Part shown: positions 34,255-41,638 of the stretch, one piece after another | How the letters are laid out: the number at the start of each line of letters is the position of its first letter | How positions within the stretch are numbered: position 1 is the stretch's first letter | From: Deinococcus aestuarii | Lineage (GTDB): Bacteria; Deinococcota; Deinococci; Deinococcales; Deinococcaceae | NCBI RefSeq assembly: GCF_018863415.1 | Contig: NZ_JAHKSN010000031.1 | Span: 1 to 47,989 of the forward strand | Direction of reading: 5' to 3' | DNA length: 47,989 bases | Notes under the pieces: generated by a model | Database searches by the model: none | What the model was told of the DNA's origin: nothing | Seen by the model: the letters and a program-made list of their open reading frames with translations, nothing else | Program-made: the position numbers and the translations under genes

Positions 34255-35394
34255 ATGACCCAGGGCAACACCGCACCGCTGCTTCCCTTCGACGAACCCC
34301 AGCGCACCCTGCCAGCCGTCCACGACGATCTCAGTCAGGAGATGGCCCGACTCCGCCGGGACTACCCCACTCGTTACGACGAGGCGGCCAAGCTCTTCAA
34401 GGAGAATCAGGAGGCCAGGACCGACGTCACTGCGGCCGAAACCCTCCTGAACAAGGTCCGCGCCCTCACTCCGCCCGTCACCCTTCCGTTCGCTCGCCCC
34501 ACCGACGTCCTGCCCCCCAACCCTACTGCGGGCGACACCCTTGCTCCTGACACCTCCCAGGGCGAGGAGACCAGCTCACGCCTGGCTCAGGACGAGAGGG
34601 ACGGCGCTCAGCAGGACGACGTCGAGGGTGAAGCTCCGGGCGAAGCCCTGGACCACGAGGTGAACGAACAGGACGGCGACGAGGAACTCGATGAGGCTGA
34701 AACCGACGGCCAGACGAGCAGCGATGCGCCCGAGGCGACCCTGGACGACGTGCCCGCCCTGTCAGAGACGCCTGCGCCGCCGGTCACCTGGCCGGCAGGG
34801 ACGCTGGGCGCCGGGATGATCAGCCAGCTCGCGAGCACCCTCGGGGCAGGGGAGACCCTCAGCCTGATCCTCGCCCGCGTCGGGAACACGCTCCTCGTGA
34901 CCGTGCAGCCCGCCCCAATCAAGGACGAACCGAACAGTACGGCGGTGCCCCTGCAGGTGAAGGGGCTCCCGAGCGCGCTCGACACCCAGCTCGGCGTGAA
35001 GCTCGAGGAGTACCGGGAGGGTCGCAGCGTCGCCCGGGACACCGCGCACTACGTTGCAACCGTCCGAGCCGCTGCCGACGCGCATCGCCAGGCCACCCAG
35101 AACGCGGCCAAGCCCAAGGCCGCCCCAAGTCAGCCCGCCACGCCAGCCCGCCAGGAAGGGCACCTCACCGTCGAGGTCTCACCCAGGGACGCCACGCTCG
35201 TCCTCACCGACGGGGGCGGGAAGACTCACCCCTTCCAGGCTGGGAAGAAGACGGCCCTGCCCGCTGGCGAGTACACCCTCAGCCTCGACGCCCCGGGCTA
35301 CGAGGCCCAGACCCAGAAGCTGAGCGTCAAGCCCGGTAAGGAAACCAAGACAGCCTTCGTCCTGAAAAAGGCGAGCGCCCCCAGCCTGTTCTGA
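34255..35394 (+). CDS. PRTRC system protein E with acidic linker and C-terminal PEGA domain
   Basis: ATG 34255 with GGAGG nine bases upstream; 379 residues. Residues 1-70 are helical and charged; about 95-170 is a strongly acidic, low-complexity linker (DGDEELDEAE). Residues about 180-280 match the PRTRC E core: MISQLASTLGAGETLSLILA, LLVTVQPAP, VPLQVKGLPSALDTQL. After an Ala/Pro/Lys linker, residues about 300-372 form a PEGA domain (HLTVEVSPRDATLVLTDGGG, GEYTLSLDAPGYEAQ). Typical E proteins, as I recall them, are shorter and lack both additions. First gene of the cassette; a hairpin follows its stop. Function is unknown. Confidence 0.75.
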   Translation: MTQGNTAPLLPFDEPQRTLPAVHDDLSQEMARLRRDYPTRYDEAAKLFKENQEARTDVTAAETLLNKVRALTPPVTLPFARPTDVLPPNPTAGDTLAPDTSQGEETSSRLAQDERDGAQQDDVEGEAPGEALDHEVNEQDGDEELDEAETDGQTSSDAPEATLDDVPALSETPAPPVTWPAGTLGAGMISQLASTLGAGETLSLILARVGNTLLVTVQPAPIKDEPNSTAVPLQVKGLPSALDTQLGVKLEEYREGRSVARDTAHYVATVRAAADAHRQATQNAAKPKAAPSQPATPARQEGHLTVEVSPRDATLVLTDGGGKTHPFQAGKKTALPAGEYTLSLDAPGYEAQTQKLSVKPGKETKTAFVLKKASAPSLF

Positions 35395-35406
35395 ACCGCT
35401 CCTCCA

Positions 35407-35428
35407 CCCCCAGTCCACGGACTGGGGG
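35407..35428. terminator. Hairpin between PRTRC E and the next gene
   Basis: CCCCCAGTC and GACTGGGGG pair around CACG. It directly follows the E stop and precedes the next ribosome site by about 10 bases. There is no T run, so partial termination or RNA processing is as likely as full termination. Confidence 0.55.
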
Positions 35429-35450
35429 CTTGCCCTGCCAGGAGCCCTGG

Positions 35451-35893
35451 ATGAATGCACCTGCCGCTGACCGCCTCACCACCTCCCTCCTGCAACTCCG
35501 TCCCGCCTTCCGCCATCGCCTGAACGAGGACGGGCGAATCGTCAGTACCCTGCCCGCCGACCAGACCTTCCACCCTCTAATGTCGTCAGGATGGACGAGA
35601 CCCACCGGGGCCTGCTCGTCACCACCCTCCACGGCCGCTTCCTGTTCACCAGGCAAACGCTTCACACCAACGACGCACCGACGAGCGATCCCGCAGCGAC
35701 GGCCGCCGACACCCACGAGGCCCTCGCGGTGCTGCTGATTCAGCACGGTGCCCCTCGGCAAAGCGCAATTCCCCTCGCCCACGAGGTCCTGGGCAGCGTC
35801 ACTCGCCTGGCCCACGCCTGCGACCACGCCGGTATCCGGGACCGTGCCGCGCTGGCCCTCGACCTCCTCGCGTTCTTCCAACCACGCCCCTGA
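35451..35893 (+). pseudogene. Unrecognised PRTRC-cassette gene with a frameshift
   Basis: ATG 35451 follows CAGGAG. The first frame reads MNAPAADRLTTSLLQLRPAF and DEDGRIV-like residues to about 35575; protein-like reading then continues one frame over as VVRMDETHRGLLVTTLHGRF, HEALAVLLIQHGAPRQSAIP and ALALDLLAFFQPRP to 35893. One base added or lost near 35570-35582 (CACCCTCTAATG) would join them into about 147 residues. As written, the first frame stops at 35738. A separate second gene starting at ATG 35591 is the alternative. I know no family name; its place between E and C suggests a cassette component. Confidence 0.6.
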
Positions 35894-35897
35894 CCCT

Positions 35898-35915
35898 CCC
35901 CGGCTCCCGCCGGGG
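35898..35915. terminator. Hairpin before PRTRC C
   Basis: CCCCGGC-TCCC-GCCGGGG is a perfect 7-bp stem with a 4-base loop, immediately after the preceding stop codon and 20 bases before the ribosome site of PRTRC C. Confidence 0.55.
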
Positions 35916-35941
35916 TGTGCTCCTCGAAAGGAAGGTTCCCC

Positions 35942-36163
35942 ATGACCCAAAGCCAAGAAGTGACCGTGACCGCACTCCAGCGCAAAATCGTCTACGAGGG
36001 CCGCGACCTCGCGGATGTGAACCCCATCGCCAGCGTTGAGGACGTCGTGAAGATCCACGCCCTCACCACCCCCGAACTCGCCACGGCGGTCGTCGAAGGC
36101 CCCGAACTTCAGGAGGGGCGGCGTGTCTACACCGTCAAGAAGCGCCTCGGCACGAAAGGCTAA
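35942..36163 (+). CDS. PRTRC system protein C (small beta-grasp-like protein)
   Basis: ATG 35942 after AAGGAAGG; 73 residues. The sequence has the PRTRC C form: VTALQRKIVYEGRDLADVNP, SVEDVVKIHALTTPELATAV, RRVYTVKKRLGTKG. The family has been compared to ubiquitin-like/ThiS-like beta-grasp proteins, and the product ends in glycine, the residue an E1-type enzyme would activate; an E1/ThiF-like gene is in the same cassette. Whether conjugation happens is unknown. The next reading frame begins inside this gene (GTG 36123). Confidence 0.85.
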   Translation: MTQSQEVTVTALQRKIVYEGRDLADVNPIASVEDVVKIHALTTPELATAVVEGPELQEGRRVYTVKKRLGTKG

Positions 36164-36353
36164 GCCGACATGGTCCCCCGAGCAGGTGGCGGGCTGGGTG
36201 AGGGGGCAACCCCTCCTGCCCGCCCACGTCGGCCGCTTCGACCCCGGGCAGGACGCCTTCAGTCACCAGCGGTTGTGCCAGACCTTCCTGAGGCTCCGGC
36301 ACGACCTGACCCCGCTCCCCCTCTCGCCCCAGGAGGTTCCGCTGCTGCCCTGA
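36123..36353 (+). CDS. Small ORF overlapping PRTRC C and abutting PRTRC F
   Basis: GTG 36123 is preceded by AGGAGG with 6-base spacing, inside the C gene. The 76 residues include PTWSPEQVAGWVRGQPLLPA, RFDPGQDAF and RLCQTFLRLRHDLTPLPLSP. Third-position GC is very high in this frame from 36162 on, unlike the parallel frame from 36170 that is open into PRTRC F. So this frame is the real coding one here. It may be a separate small protein translated with C and F, or the true N-terminus of F separated by a one-base error near 36350. No family is recognised. Confidence 0.55.
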   Translation: MSTPSRSASARKAKPTWSPEQVAGWVRGQPLLPAHVGRFDPGQDAFSHQRLCQTFLRLRHDLTPLPLSPQEVPLLP

Positions 36354-37450
36354 GCCCCCTCAGCCTGTCGCAGTTGACGTTGAGCGGCTTGCCCTTATCA
36401 GATGTCCCCGCCACCCGGGTGAACGCGGCGGCCCTGTCCCGGCTGGAAGGCGCTCTGCCCCTGCTGGCGACCCTGATCGAGGTCGGACTGCTTCCCGCCG
36501 TGCCGCCTAAGAGGCGGGAGACCATCCACGCCTACCTCCGGCGGGTGAACAGCACGCCCGGTGCCCTGGAGTGCGGCTGGCGGAACCTGCACCTCACCTG
36601 GTACGAGGAGACCGGGGAAGGCGGGCAGGCGGAGGAAGCGCGCGGCGTGCACGAACTGGTCCTCACGCTCGTGCACGCCCCGGAGTGCGCCGCGTTCTCG
36701 TGTACCGTGGCGCGACGAACCCTGCACCGCCTGCACCCATATTTGCTCGGCAGCATCCTTGCCAACCTGAGCCTGTTCACCCGTAGCACCTGGAGCGTGT
36801 ACACCGCCATCGACGCCCTGGAGGACGCGGAGACGTTCGAGCACGAGGGCAGCGTCAAGGGCTTCTGGCAGGACGTCCACACTGAACTGCTCAAGGAATT
36901 AGGCCGACCTCCCACTCGGGCGGAGGTCGTGCGGGAGGCCAGAGGCCGCTGCACGCCCCCGGGCGACCTGCTGCGGCTGATCGGGATGACCGAAGCCCTG
37001 CCCGCCGTGAGCACGAAGTACCGTCTCTCGCCCGAAGAGATGCTGGAGGTCGCAGGGAAACGGAAACATATGGGAGCCTGGGCGGAGCGGGTCGTAACCA
37101 TCGCTATGGCCCTGATCGGCCTGCGGGACATCGACCGGACAGTGTACGAACTCCTCTGTGATGAGGACCTCGCGGCGACCTGTGCGCGCGGGGAATTCCG
37201 GCGCAACCCCACCGTGATCCTCTCCGGGCAGGGCGGGCGGACGGCCAGCGGGTACCTGAACGCCGTGCAGGAACGCCTGGAGGAAACCTGGCAGGTCGCC
37301 TCCCAGACCGAGGGCTTCATGGACAACCTCCTGATCCGCATCCACACGCCCGAGGACGCCGAGCGCGCGGTGCAGCTCGTGCGGCTGTACCGGAACGCGG
37401 AACGGCACCTGGAGACGGTCACGGACTTGCTCATCGACACCGACGACTGA
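36350..37450 (+). CDS. PRTRC system protein F
   Basis: The family core is clear from about residue 25 on: VNAAALSRLEGALPLLATLI, NLHLTWYEETGE, LPAVSTKYRLSPEEMLEVAG, ERVVTIAMALIGLRDIDRTV and LLIRIHTPEDAERAVQLVRL. Length from 36350 is 366 residues, normal for PRTRC F. The start is uncertain: no ATG or GTG lies in frame near the family N-terminus. CTG 36350 overlaps the stop of the small upstream ORF as CTGA, with AGGAGG at 36331; TTG 36374 is another choice. The frame stays open back to 36170, but codon usage there argues against it. Function is unknown. Confidence 0.8.
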   Translation: MSPLSLSQLTLSGLPLSDVPATRVNAAALSRLEGALPLLATLIEVGLLPAVPPKRRETIHAYLRRVNSTPGALECGWRNLHLTWYEETGEGGQAEEARGVHELVLTLVHAPECAAFSCTVARRTLHRLHPYLLGSILANLSLFTRSTWSVYTAIDALEDAETFEHEGSVKGFWQDVHTELLKELGRPPTRAEVVREARGRCTPPGDLLRLIGMTEALPAVSTKYRLSPEEMLEVAGKRKHMGAWAERVVTIAMALIGLRDIDRTVYELLCDEDLAATCARGEFRRNPTVILSGQGGRTASGYLNAVQERLEETWQVASQTEGFMDNLLIRIHTPEDAERAVQLVRLYRNAERHLETVTDLLIDTDD

Positions 37451-37478
37451 CGGGACGGGGGGAGGCCCTCCGTCCCGT
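37450..37478. terminator. Hairpin between PRTRC F and B
   Basis: ACGGGACGG and CCGTCCCGT form a 9-bp stem starting at the last base of the F stop codon. A second short hairpin (CCCCGC/GCGGGG, about 37495-37508) follows, then the start of PRTRC B. Confidence 0.55.
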
Positions 37479-37522
37479 TCTCGCCTGGGACCCTCCCCGC
37501 AGGGGCGGGGGCGTTAGGCCGT

Positions 37523-38221
37523 ATGCAACTGGAATTGAACGCGCTGCCCGAGGTACACGCCCGGGTCGCCCTGATCGTCTACACCGACCATCGGCAGGAA
37601 CAGGGCATCGTCATGCAGCACGCCCTGGGCGAACGGGATGGGGCGCTGTACATCGCCGAGGGTGTCAACGTCACCCGCGACACCATTGAGACCTTGCTCA
37701 AACTCAACGCCCTGCAGACCCTGACCCTGGTGCCTGAGCACGTCGTCGCCCTGGGTGTCGGCTCCCTCGCCTGGGTCGTCGAGCGTCAGGAACGGCGATT
37801 GTTGTTTCAGGGGGCGACGGACAAGGCCGTGGCCGCCCTGGACGGGCAGGTGTTCCCTCAACCGCGTCTCCTGTTCGTCACCCGGGGCGCGCAGATGTTC
37901 GCCTACGCCCTGCGGGGCACGGAGCGTCCAACCGGGGACACGCCCCTGTACCGCGCGCCGTACTTCAACATCTTCAGCAACCACGCGGTCTGCAACGGCA
38001 GCATGCAACGCCCCGGGGCCATCACCCCCGAGAACGCCGACGCCTGGACGCAGGCTTTCTTCTACTCGAACTTCGTCAAGCCCGCCGACAGCCAGAAGCG
38101 CTGGGCGACGGGCGGCACCTACCGCGAGTTGTGGGACGCCGTGCGGGAAGCCGGCGAGTTCAAGGATGAGTGGCTCGTCCCGGCGGGTCTCGCCCTCGCA
38201 CAGGCCCTGGGAGGGCAATGA
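37523..38221 (+). CDS. PRTRC system protein B
   Basis: 232 residues. The family signature YRAPYFNIFSNHAVCNGSM near residues 147-165 and the ending region WTQAFFYSNFVKPADSQKRW with YRELWDAVREAG are clear. The N-terminal half is a mixed alpha/beta region (VALIVYTDHRQEQGIVMQHA). Some comparative work has likened PRTRC B to E2-type conjugation folds, which I recall but cannot verify here; a conserved cysteine is present in HAVCNGSM. The stop TGA overlaps the ATG of the ThiF gene (ATGA), so the two are translated together. Confidence 0.88.
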   Translation: MQLELNALPEVHARVALIVYTDHRQEQGIVMQHALGERDGALYIAEGVNVTRDTIETLLKLNALQTLTLVPEHVVALGVGSLAWVVERQERRLLFQGATDKAVAALDGQVFPQPRLLFVTRGAQMFAYALRGTERPTGDTPLYRAPYFNIFSNHAVCNGSMQRPGAITPENADAWTQAFFYSNFVKPADSQKRWATGGTYRELWDAVREAGEFKDEWLVPAGLALAQALGGQ

Positions 38222-38955
38222 TGCCCCACAAGCTCCCCTCCGGCTTCCTGGGCCGGGAACGCCTGAAGGTCGCCGTCGTCGGTGTGGGTGGGACCGGCAG
38301 CGAGGTGTTGACCGGGCTCACCCACCTGCACCTGGCACTCCGGGCACTCGACCACGCCGGCCTGCATGTCACCGCCTTCGACCCGGACGAGGTGAGCCAC
38401 GCCAACCTGGTCCGCCAGCGGTACCACCACAGCGACCTCGGGCGCAACAAGGCCGAGGTGCTCGTCACCCGCGTGAATCTGGCGTGCACCCTCGATTGGG
38501 TCGCCGTCCCCCTCAAGTTCAGCGGTCATCGTGCCCGGGCGCCCTGGGACCTGGTGATCAGTTGCGTCGACTCCCGGGCGGCCCGCAGGAGTTTGCATCT
38601 CGCCGCGCACGGAAAGGGCAGGTACACCTGTCGATACTGGCTGGACTGCGGGAACGACCTCACGACCGGGCAAGTCGTCCTGGGGACGCCCCGGGAAGCC
38701 GGCAAGCGCCTCAAGCACCACCTCCCCTGTGCGACCGAACTCCACCCCGAATTGATGGATACGACTACACCCGAGGAGGACACGCCGAGTTGCAGCGCCA
38801 TTGAGGCCTTGAGCCGTCAGGACCTGTTCGTGGGGCGGATGGTGGCGACGCACGCGCTGGACCTGTTGTGGCAACTCTTCCGGCACCGGGAACTTACGCA
38901 CCACGCCCGGTACTTCGAGTTGCGCGGCGCAGCCCTCAGCAGCCGGGTGTGTTGA
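38218..38955 (+). CDS. PRTRC system ThiF family (E1-like) protein
   Basis: ATG 38218 overlaps the B stop, with GGAGGG before it; an ATG at 38221 is the alternative. 245 residues. The nucleotide-binding motif is VAVVGVGGTGSEVLTGL, followed by AFDPDEVSHANLVRQRYHHS with the acid and arginine that contact ATP in E1/ThiF enzymes, then VISCVDSRAARR. A later CATELHPELMDTTTPEEDTP and SCSAIEALSRQDLFV provide cysteines. Such enzymes adenylate a C-terminal glycine of a small protein; PRTRC C two loci upstream is the natural candidate. It is the last recognisable cassette gene. Confidence 0.9.
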   Translation: MMPHKLPSGFLGRERLKVAVVGVGGTGSEVLTGLTHLHLALRALDHAGLHVTAFDPDEVSHANLVRQRYHHSDLGRNKAEVLVTRVNLACTLDWVAVPLKFSGHRARAPWDLVISCVDSRAARRSLHLAAHGKGRYTCRYWLDCGNDLTTGQVVLGTPREAGKRLKHHLPCATELHPELMDTTTPEEDTPSCSAIEALSRQDLFVGRMVATHALDLLWQLFRHRELTHHARYFELRGAALSSRVC

Positions 38956-39031
38956 CGAGGCCCCGCCTCCGACTCGTCCGGTGCGGTCGCTGCCCGGACC
39001 CTCACGCCCGAGCCGGGCGTGGACATCCTGT

Positions 39032-39355
39032 ATGCCCAGATCGAAGGAAGAGCGGGAGTGGCAGCGTGCTTACGCCGCTCGCGTCGGCGCGTGGTACGGC
39101 CCCCAGGCCGCACACGTCAGCGTCACAGTCCGGCGTACACCCCGGGGGCAGGCCGTCAGCCTGCGCGTCACCGACGAGCAGGGCACCGCGCTGGAGCCGA
39201 GGGCGGACGTGCCTTTCCAGACCCTGCTCGACGTGCTGGAGGACACGCTCGCTTCCGGTGGACCGGGGTACTTCACCCTGGTGGGCCGCCCAGCACCCGT
39301 CTCACTGCCACCAGTGCCTGTGCCCGAGGTCAGCAACCCCCTGTTGCCGTGGTGA
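39032..39355 (+). CDS. Hypothetical protein downstream of the PRTRC cassette
   Basis: ATG 39032 gives 107 residues: KEEREWQRAYAARVGAWYGP, VSVTVRRTPRGQAVSLRVTD and FQTLLDVLEDTLASGGPGYF, ending in a proline-rich tail. No family is recognised. It looks like a small cytoplasmic alpha/beta protein. Only 76 bases separate it from ThiF, so it could be part of the same transcript. Its stop codon TGA touches the opposite-strand stop of the next gene (TGATCA), a tail-to-tail arrangement without spacer. Confidence 0.55.
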   Translation: MPRSKEEREWQRAYAARVGAWYGPQAAHVSVTVRRTPRGQAVSLRVTDEQGTALEPRADVPFQTLLDVLEDTLASGGPGYFTLVGRPAPVSLPPVPVPEVSNPLLPW

Positions 39356-40137
39356 TCACAGCAGGTCGCGGGCAGGGGTCTTCCTGTTGTCCTGCATATC
39401 GGACACCCCTGGCCGCGACCGCACGGCCGCGCACAGCAATCGCTCATCCCAGGTGGTCTGCTCGGCCTCGGCGAGCGCCCCGCCACAGCACCCAGCCAGG
39501 CCGCAGCCTTCCAGCGATCCTCCGGCGGGGCGGAGCGGCCATCACGGGTCCGGCGCACCCCCAGGCGCGGAGACGGCCAGGTCACCCGCAACACCTCGGC
39601 GGGCAGGCCCAGGACCTGCGCGGCCTCAACCTCCGTGAAGAAGCGTGGGGCGCCCAGCCTCCCCCTGGGCGCCAGGTGCCAGTCCGAACACACGAAGAGC
39701 GCCCACAGGTCGCCTCGCAGCCGCACGGTGCGGAGATTCGGCGTGTGGCGGCTGAGGGCGGCGAGCGCGAGGATCGGCCAGGCCTCCTCGACCTCGCTGG
39801 GGATCACCACGGTGCGCGGCACCTGCGCCAGCTCGTACAGCCGAGCCGCCCAGCCCCGGGAGTGAAAGTGGCTTGTCAACTGTTGGAGGGCGCGCCGCCC
39901 GAGGTGCCGCACCCGCTCGCGGGGGATGTTCCACCGCCCCGCCGTGACCTCCAGCGGCTCACGACGGGCATGGAACGCCGTCAAGGCTTCCCACCCTCGC
40001 GGGTCGCTCACCTGAGCCACCGCAGCAGCCTCGATAGAGGAGAGGTCGAGAGGGAAGACCTCACCCTCGGGCAGCTCGTCGGTCCGCAGACCGTCGAGGA
40101 CCTCGACCCAGGCCTGGGGCAGGCGGGTGGCTGTCAC
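39356..40137 (-). pseudogene. Sigma-70 region-4-like helix-turn-helix protein, frameshifted near its 3' end
   Basis: From ATG 40137 the protein reads IEAAAVAQVSDPRGWEALTA, REPLEVTAGRWNIPRERVRH and LGRRALQQLTSHFHSRGW, a region-4-type helix-turn-helix as in sigma factors, then RLRGDLWALFVCSDWHLAPR and a second helix-turn-helix-like part FFTEVEAAQVLGLPAEVLRV. Near 39475 coding quality moves to another frame, which continues GALAEAEQTTWDERLLCAAV and SDMQDNRKTPARDLL to a stop at 39358-39356. In the original frame it would run on antisense to the neighbouring gene. A one-base indel in GTGGCGGGGCGC explains this; corrected length is about 260 residues. Confidence 0.7.
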
Positions 40138-40210
40138 CTGGCCTCATCCCAAAGCGCAATCCGCATGTGCAACCACAGGTTCACGCTCCCCATGCTAAGC
40201 ACAAGGAGGT

Positions 40211-40810
40211 ATGACCACATCTGCCCCATCAACATCCCCGGTGGTCCCACGCCGCTACCGCCTGCACTGTGGCATCCCCGCTCTCGCCGCTGAAATCGCG
40301 CGGCGCTTACAGCAATTCGGCTGGGAGGCCTGCGAAGAGGCTACCCTTGGCCTGTTGATTGACGGTCCCTGGGGTGTCGCCTTGCAAGGGCTGGCGCAGA
40401 TGAGCCACGGAGAGTGGATCGTGGTCACCGATAACCCCTGCCCCGAATACTGGGAGGACCTGTGGACCGGCTGGCCGCGCGGTCTGCTGGCCGGAGGGCA
40501 TAGCGTCGAGCATTTGGCCGAGGCACTTGACCGCGCCGCCTCAGGGGAGTCCTTCCGCCGCACGCCACAGCATGACAGCCCCCTGACCTGTCCGGAGCGC
40601 CGACTGCTGCGCCTCAGTGCCCAGGGCTGGGAGAACAGACGGATCGCCCAGGAACTCCAACTGAGTGAAGGCACCGTGCGCAACGGCCTGTGCCGCGTCT
40701 TCGAGAAGCTGGGCTTCGAGAACCGGACCCAGGCCACCCTCTACTACTGGGGCCTCTGGCACTTGCTTGAACTCGGTCCAATGCGGGAGCCGACTTCAAA
40801 CCCCGTTTAG
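40211..40810 (+). CDS. LuxR/NarL-type regulator with a degenerate receiver domain
   Basis: ATG 40211 follows AAGGAGGT; 199 residues. The last 75 residues are a GerE helix-turn-helix: LTCPERRLLRLSAQGWENRR and IAQELQLSEGTVRNGLCRVF. The first 110 residues resemble a response-regulator receiver in size, but the acidic pair after the first strand and the late lysine are missing, so it is probably a pseudo-receiver that is not phosphorylated. The stop codon lies inside the left inverted repeat of the insertion element, so the last few residues (about SNPV) are supplied by the element; the original tail may have been lost. Confidence 0.82.
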   Translation: MTTSAPSTSPVVPRRYRLHCGIPALAAEIARRLQQFGWEACEEATLGLLIDGPWGVALQGLAQMSHGEWIVVTDNPCPEYWEDLWTGWPRGLLAGGHSVEHLAEALDRAASGESFRRTPQHDSPLTCPERRLLRLSAQGWENRRIAQELQLSEGTVRNGLCRVFEKLGFENRTQATLYYWGLWHLLELGPMREPTSNPV

Positions 40811-40816
40811 GGCTGG
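40793..40816 (+). repeat. Left inverted repeat of the insertion sequence
   Basis: The sequence ends in CCCGTTTAGGGCTGG and contains the stop codon of the LuxR-type gene. It pairs with 41629-41652. Confidence 0.75.
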
Positions 40817-40864
40817 AGTGAGAAAGGGCCGACCAGCACGGAGACGAGGAACAATGGGGACGGT

Positions 40865-41638
40865 ATGTGCAGATACCGTCCCCATCACAGTCTAGGTCGT
40901 CGAGCCGTCATCCGTTTGCTCCACCGCTGGGCAAAGCGGCATTTCAGCGATCAGAAGCGGTGCAAGCACCAGAAGCTTACGGATGCGCTTTTGGTCGCCC
41001 TGCTGCTCGCCCGCCTGGTGTTCAAGTATCCATACCCGTCGATTTGGTGGAATCTGCTGAGGGAAGACCGCTTCGGTCTTCCCTCGTACACGCAGGCGTA
41101 TACCCGTGGGTTACGTCTGCTGAGCCAGCTCGAAGCCCTGGTCGGGCCGTCCAAGCGTTACGCCGAGGTGATCATCGACTCCATGCCCCTACCGGTTTGC
41201 CGCCCGAAGCGCGGCAAACGCTGCAAGTTTCCGGGCGCCCGGTGGGGCTTCGGGACGCAAGGTGAGGTGTACGGCTACAAGCTCCATGCTTGGGTCTCAC
41301 CCCAGGGCGAAATCGTGCAATACCTGCTTCGCCCCGCCAACCTGCACGACCTCACCGTGGGGTACGAGCTCAACCGCAAGTGGGCTGAGTTCGGTGGTCC
41401 GAAGGTCATCGGCGACAAAGGGTATGCCTGCCTGGGATTTGTGTTTCCGCCCAAGAAAAACACCCGTTACGACAGTGGGTGGCGGGACTCCCGCCACCCA
41501 CAACTCCGCAAACGTATTGAAACGGTCTTCTCCCAACTCGTCGAAGCTCAAATTCGGTCGGTTCAAACCAAAACGCTTGCCTCACTGCGGTTACGCACCG
41601 TTCTGGCCGTGCTCGCCCACAACCTCGCCCAGCCCTAA
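40865..41638 (+). CDS. IS982 family transposase
   Basis: 257 residues. The DDE residues are in IIDSMPLPVC (first D), VIGDKGYACL (second D) and RKRIETVFSQL (E), the spacing and motifs of IS982 transposases. The N-terminal helical part (VIRLLHRWAKRHF, LTDALLVALLLARLVF) also fits. The start is unsure: an ATG at 40854 in another frame reads MGTVCADTVPITV and stops, and this resembles the expected N-terminus of relatives, so a small frameshift may have replaced the first 10 residues. The stop codon lies in the right inverted repeat. The catalytic part looks intact. Confidence 0.85.
   Translation: MCRYRPHHSLGRRAVIRLLHRWAKRHFSDQKRCKHQKLTDALLVALLLARLVFKYPYPSIWWNLLREDRFGLPSYTQAYTRGLRLLSQLEALVGPSKRYAEVIIDSMPLPVCRPKRGKRCKFPGARWGFGTQGEVYGYKLHAWVSPQGEIVQYLLRPANLHDLTVGYELNRKWAEFGGPKVIGDKGYACLGFVFPPKKNTRYDSGWRDSRHPQLRKRIETVFSQLVEAQIRSVQTKTLASLRLRTVLAVLAHNLAQP

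Noticed and set aside
36170..36349. N-terminal extension of PRTRC F from ATG 36170
   Set aside because: Third-position GC is poor in this frame and excellent in the overlapping small ORF; the residues are Pro/Gly/Arg-rich as in shadow frames.
36331..36356. An RF2-like programmed +1 frameshift (AGGAGG before CCC TGA) joining the small ORF to PRTRC F
   Set aside because: The shift needed to enter F is -1 (or +2), not +1, and no -1 slippery heptamer is present.
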